Origin: Limanda limanda
Lineage: Eukaryota; Chordata; Actinopteri; Pleuronectiformes; Pleuronectidae
Length of the DNA: 64,000 nucleotides
Direction of reading: 5' to 3'
Assembly (NCBI RefSeq): GCF_963576545.1
Contig: NC_083644.1
Location: 25,247,893-25,311,892 of the forward strand
Positions 60,926 to 64,000 of this stretch are shown here, piece by piece. The position numbers were made by a program, and so were the translations under genes. Every line of letters starts with the position of its first letter. The first letter of the stretch is position 1. A model generated the notes under the pieces. It had not been told where the DNA came from and did not search any database. It was given only the letters and a program-made list of their open reading frames with translations.

Positions 60926-61479
60926 CTGATGTACACGTTAGATCTGGATTCTGTTGCTCAGCATCTGTTGTGTAAGTTATACAATTTAGTGTTTTTTTAA
61001 GGTGATGTGGTGAGACTTTACAGATGGAAACATTTTATTTTATTAATTTAATACAAAAGTTGTCTGTAAAACAGCAAGTAGAGGAAATCTTAAAATTCCA
61101 GTCTTTGTAACACAGTTTCATCATTATTGTGTGACAACACCAACAAGCTGCAAAAAAACAGACACTTCCCAAAACAGATTTAAAGCCTGCCTGCAGAGGG
61201 CGACAAAAGTGTATGAGTCAGTAATTCCCAAAGTATTATCAATTTTATTATTATTATTGTGAAAATACCTAACTCATAAATCATAACATGTAGTGATTTA
61301 GCCTATTCATGTGTGCTTCATTTTACCTTACAGCTGGTCTGTTACTCTCCCAAGGATCAATCAAAATCTTATTTTTGTGTTACCAGCTACTACCAACTAA
61401 TCACTACATCATCATTTATTGGATAATACTTTTTATTTCTAATCCGAAATTGTAAAATAATTGTTGTGCAGTGAAATGT
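60024..61479. other. Intergenic stretch between kyat3 and the putative right-hand gene
   Basis: AT-rich, with T-rich frames at 60060-60475 that have no domain. CCTGCAGAGGGCGAC at 61193-61207 loosely fits a CTCF core. The TA tract is listed separately. Confidence 0.5.
60877..60923. repeat. (TA)n microsatellite
   Basis: About 23 uninterrupted TA units between kyat3 and the putative right-hand gene. Confidence 0.97.
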
Positions 61480-61700
61480 ACAAGTTCCTCAACATTTGAC
61501 AGTAGAATACGTCAATAAATAGTTATATTCCATCACTGGTGGAAATCTAGTAATATTAAATTGAATAATTTGTGAACGGTGAATTTTGATAGGCTTGGAC
61601 CATTTGGATCACGACACTTATAGGTAGAATTTTAAGTAAAGGAGTTGTATTCTTGTACTAGTAATAATACTCAAGGGAAAGATGTGAGTACTTCTTCCAG
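61480..61700. repeat. Fragment of the 'gagtacttcttcca' repeat family
   Basis: AAGTAAAGGAGTTGTATTCT, ACTCAAGGGAAAGATGTGAG and TACTTCTTCC near 61634-61698 resemble the right end of the element at 43144-44213. The rest is diverged. It ends at the left edge of the GC-rich putative first exon. Confidence 0.4.
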
Positions 61701-61936
61701 CAGAGTTTGGCACAGACATCCTCTCAGGGTGAGTGTGAGTCCTCAGCAGTCCACGCCCCTGGAGCTGACAGCGGCTCCATGCCTGCTCCGTGTGGCCGTG
61801 GCCGGGGAGACAGGAAGGCTGGCGGACAGAGAGGGAGGGGGGCGGCGCACATCATGATCCCAAAGATCACCGCATGAGAGACGACCACTCTGATCCTCAA
61901 GTCCGGACCTCATCGAAGAGAAAGGTAAATCACTAA
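61690..61936 (+). promoter_or_regulatory. Putative promoter and non-coding first exon of a gene continuing to the right
   Basis: GC and CpG content rise sharply here compared with both flanks (CACGCCCC, GGCCGTGGCCGGGG, GGGGGGCGGCGC). A plus-strand splice donor GAGAAAG|gtaaat has its exon edge at about 61925. The short frame at 61853 (MIPKITA, then stop) is not a convincing protein, so the exon would be 5' UTR. More CpG-rich sequence continues to about 62170. In the human genome KYAT3 lies on the opposite strand to, and on the same side as, the LRRC8B/C/D cluster, so an lrrc8 gene is a guess. No coding sequence in the window confirms it. Confidence 0.4.
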
Positions 61937-62034
61937 TATAACCATCGGCTTTACCCATAGACAGCGCGTCATACTGTGGAGCGTCTAAACAACTAGTTCC
62001 CACTCTGATCACCGTTAGTTTACCTGCTGTGGTG

Positions 62035-62075
62035 TGCGTGTGCGTGTGCGTGTGTGTGCGTGTGTGTGTGAGTGT
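62035..62075. repeat. Imperfect (TG/CG) repeat at the edge of the CpG-rich segment
   Basis: Alternating GTGCGTGTGCGTGTGTGTGC units lie directly right of the putative first exon. Alternating purine-pyrimidine runs like this can adopt Z-DNA. Confidence 0.8.
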
Positions 62076-62290
62076 TCAGCTGCGTTTACGCGTTAGTTTG
62101 CGCACATGAGCACAGTGCGCCACTTCATTTATCCTCAGTGTTTAAGGTCGAACGAGTTATTGATGGTTTCACGGCTGATCTGACCGTGTTAGCACTTTTC
62201 ATTCTTGAGCGTCACCTCCTCCGTAAAGTCTGCTAAAGTCTGCCTCATCAAATCACCCCACATGTTTTTCTGTCTGCAATGCGGGTGTTG

Positions 62291-62307
62291 CCCCCCCCCC
62301 CCCCCCC
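62291..62307. repeat. Homopolymer C17
   Basis: Seventeen consecutive C about 350 bases right of the putative first exon. Confidence 0.9.
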
Positions 62308-63109
62308 TCCTCTGTATCCTTGAGGAGAGAGGACTTTTTGTTTTGCCCAGGGCGCTGGGTGTGTTCCCCAAACATGTCTGTTTTGGGATATCTGTGATTC
62401 AGGCACATTTCCTGTAAGGAAGGGACGAGGATATGGCCTGGTCAGCCCAAGTCAATGGCTGACTCATCCAGTGGAAGACAGGATTTTTCCTATGCACCTA
62501 AAACAAAGTGTGGGCCTCAGATAAACCCCCTTTGCTCTGTGACGTTCACTTAAATTTCTTATGAATACACTATTATTAAACATTTAGGAAAGGCTCGTGA
62601 CCAAACTTCAAAGATTTCAATGCTGCCATGTAAATGGGTTTAATCTTTTTGTAGCCCAAGTTCTAATCAGTGGCTGAGATTTGACTTTAACCTTTAAGGG
62701 TTAGCTGAATCACAGTTGACTGTGTTTCAGCTTGAGTGAAAGCTGTAAACATGATGGCAGCCTCCGTAGAGAGGACCTGATCCCGCTCTAGATACTAGGG
62801 CTCATTTAAGGGGAAAGACAACAACAATTGAACAGAAAGCCTGCACTAAAATGTATGATTTGAAAGAAGTGTACACTTGAGACGCAGGAAAGGGTGGGAT
62901 TTAGGATACCATTGAGTTTTTAGATGAGAAAAGCAGGCTCCAGTTGTTAAAATGACAGGACATTCTACTGATTATTTGTTTTGTGAGTTCCCCTCATTAT
63001 TAGAATCCATTAAGGGTTTTGTTGCCCACAGCCCTGATCAATTGCATCTGAAAAAAAATACTTTTCATAATCAGTATCTGTGACGTTTTCAGAGAGCAAT
63101 ACCACAGTT

Positions 63110-63205
63110 CAAGAATACTCAAGTGAAAGTAAAAGTCCTACATTAAAATATACTTCAAGTATCAAAAGTAAAATTACACATTAGTTACAGTGGTTTATTT
63201 TAGAG
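63110..63205. repeat. Fragment of the 'tactcaagtaaaagtaaaagtcct' repeat family
   Basis: AATACTCAAGTGAAAGTAAA, AGTCCTACATTAAAATATAC and TTCAAGTATCAAAAGTAAAA show the tandem AAGTA motifs of a common fish DNA-element arm, related to the one at 43.1-44.2 kb. Confidence 0.55.
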
Positions 63206-63722
63206 TGTTATAGTACAGTTTGTTGTGCTGAAAGATGTTTTTGTTAGCTGGGTTAATGGGGATGTGTATGGTTTTGAAATTGTTCTTAGAAAAATGGTCC
63301 ACAGTGCAAAAACTTCTGGGAACTCCCACATACGGGCTGATCCTTCAAAGTAAATAAAGACTATAGTTTTCAAATAAATTCAATTGACTATTCAAACCTT
63401 TTTATACTTTATGCAGTAAAACAAAACATACTCAGAAATACTAAGTTACCTTTCAAATGCCTAAAAGTTCTCTCTTCCTTATTAATTAATTTATTTCTGG
63501 GATAGTACATATTATTGACATTTCTGAAAATGAGGCTAATTTTCATCTGGAAGGTGATGAAAGTGCATATGTTAAGAGTAAAAGCGTTTAAATACAGAAG
63601 AATATTAAAGTAGTGAGAACTATGGCGACACAAACAGAGCCTGCAAAAGGAAAAATATGATAACAATAAACAAATAACATGACATCACAATATCATTATA
63701 TATATATTCTGAATCTGATTTA

Positions 63723-63905
63723 TTATAAACCAGGCTCTATGTGGGGGAGAAGGAACGATAGTTGGCAGTTTCTTTTGTGTTGACGTAAATTGTTCCAATC
63801 CTGTGAGGCTCTGACAGAGAAAGGAGCTTTGTCTTGTCTAGTTGTTGCTCTAATAGTTCGGCTTGTTTTTAAAGTTTTATAGGTGCAGAGTTGCGGCTGA
63901 GTCAA
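63723..63905 (-). pseudogene. Possible LINE reverse-transcriptase protein C-terminal remnant
   Basis: The minus-strand frame contains ATTRQDKAPFSVRASQDWNN. The FSVRAS-x-x-WN pattern is typical of the far C-terminus of L2/Rex-type LINE proteins, where FSFRA..WN.LP is usual. Only about 60 codons are open and no upstream reverse transcriptase is visible, so it is a fragment at best. Confidence 0.4.
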
Positions 63906-64000
63906 ATTTAAATGCAGTAGCTACTGTACACGATCAAATGCAGTTTTTATCATTGTAAAACACAGAGTTTTTCACAGGGACTTTCTCTTCTGTTGAAAAC

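Larger units (their letters stand above)
61937..64000. other. Probable first intron of the right-hand gene, or intergenic
   Basis: CpG-rich until about 62170, then AT-rich with retroelement fragments (listed). No second exon with acceptor and donor was recognised before the window ends. Confidence 0.4.

Noticed and set aside
61853..61876. MIPKITA frame as the start of an LRRC8 protein (these begin MIPVTE)
   Set aside because: It stops after seven codons and the likeness is limited to three residues.

Overview
The window looks like nuclear DNA from a ray-finned fish, probably a percomorph-type teleost. It is AT-rich and full of microsatellites. It carries several dispersed sequences that I recognise from teleost genomes: a V-SINE-like tRNA-derived SINE, LINE-type 3' tails ending in AATAAAATTGAATTGAAT, and a 'gtgaggac' repeat beside a CA/GT tract. 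Its one clear protein-coding gene has short introns of 82 to 136 bp, as is common in compact fish genomes. There are no bacterial-type operons, rRNA genes, tRNA genes or CRISPR arrays.

The gene is on the minus strand, from about 59.5 kb down to about 51.7 kb. It is kynurenine aminotransferase 3 (kyat3, formerly ccbl2). I rebuilt 13 coding exons (58304 to 52071) that splice in frame into 449 residues plus stop. The protein has an arginine-rich mitochondrial leader, the PLP lysine K277 and the other hallmark residues of the family. Two of its introns start with GC instead of GT. A 529-bp inverted-repeat transposon with TAA target duplications sits in intron 11. A probable non-coding first exon ends at 59486.

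Left of the gene, positions 1 to about 51,700 hold no coding exon that I can recognise. The stretch is a gene desert with scattered repeats, including three same-orientation copies of one family at 21.3, 27.1 and 38.5 kb. Repeat-poor blocks near 20.0-20.8, 35.6-36.9 and 45.6-46.6 kb could be conserved non-coding elements. In mammals KYAT3 lies in a neighbourhood that includes large gene-poor tracts, so a regulatory desert is plausible, but sequence alone cannot prove it.

Right of the gene, 59.8-60.0 kb holds a decayed retrotransposon reading frame. A GC-rich segment at 61.69-61.94 kb ends in a plus-strand splice donor and looks like the first exon of another gene that continues past the window. 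An lrrc8-family gene is a guess from human gene order only. The last 2 kb holds further retroelement debris.

I did not find a new biological system. The most interesting items are the paired GC-AG introns and the Harbinger-like insertion in kyat3, the three-copy repeat family, two RFX X-box motifs at 2.7 and 3.26 kb, and a CpG-rich island at 42.4-42.7 kb with no gene.
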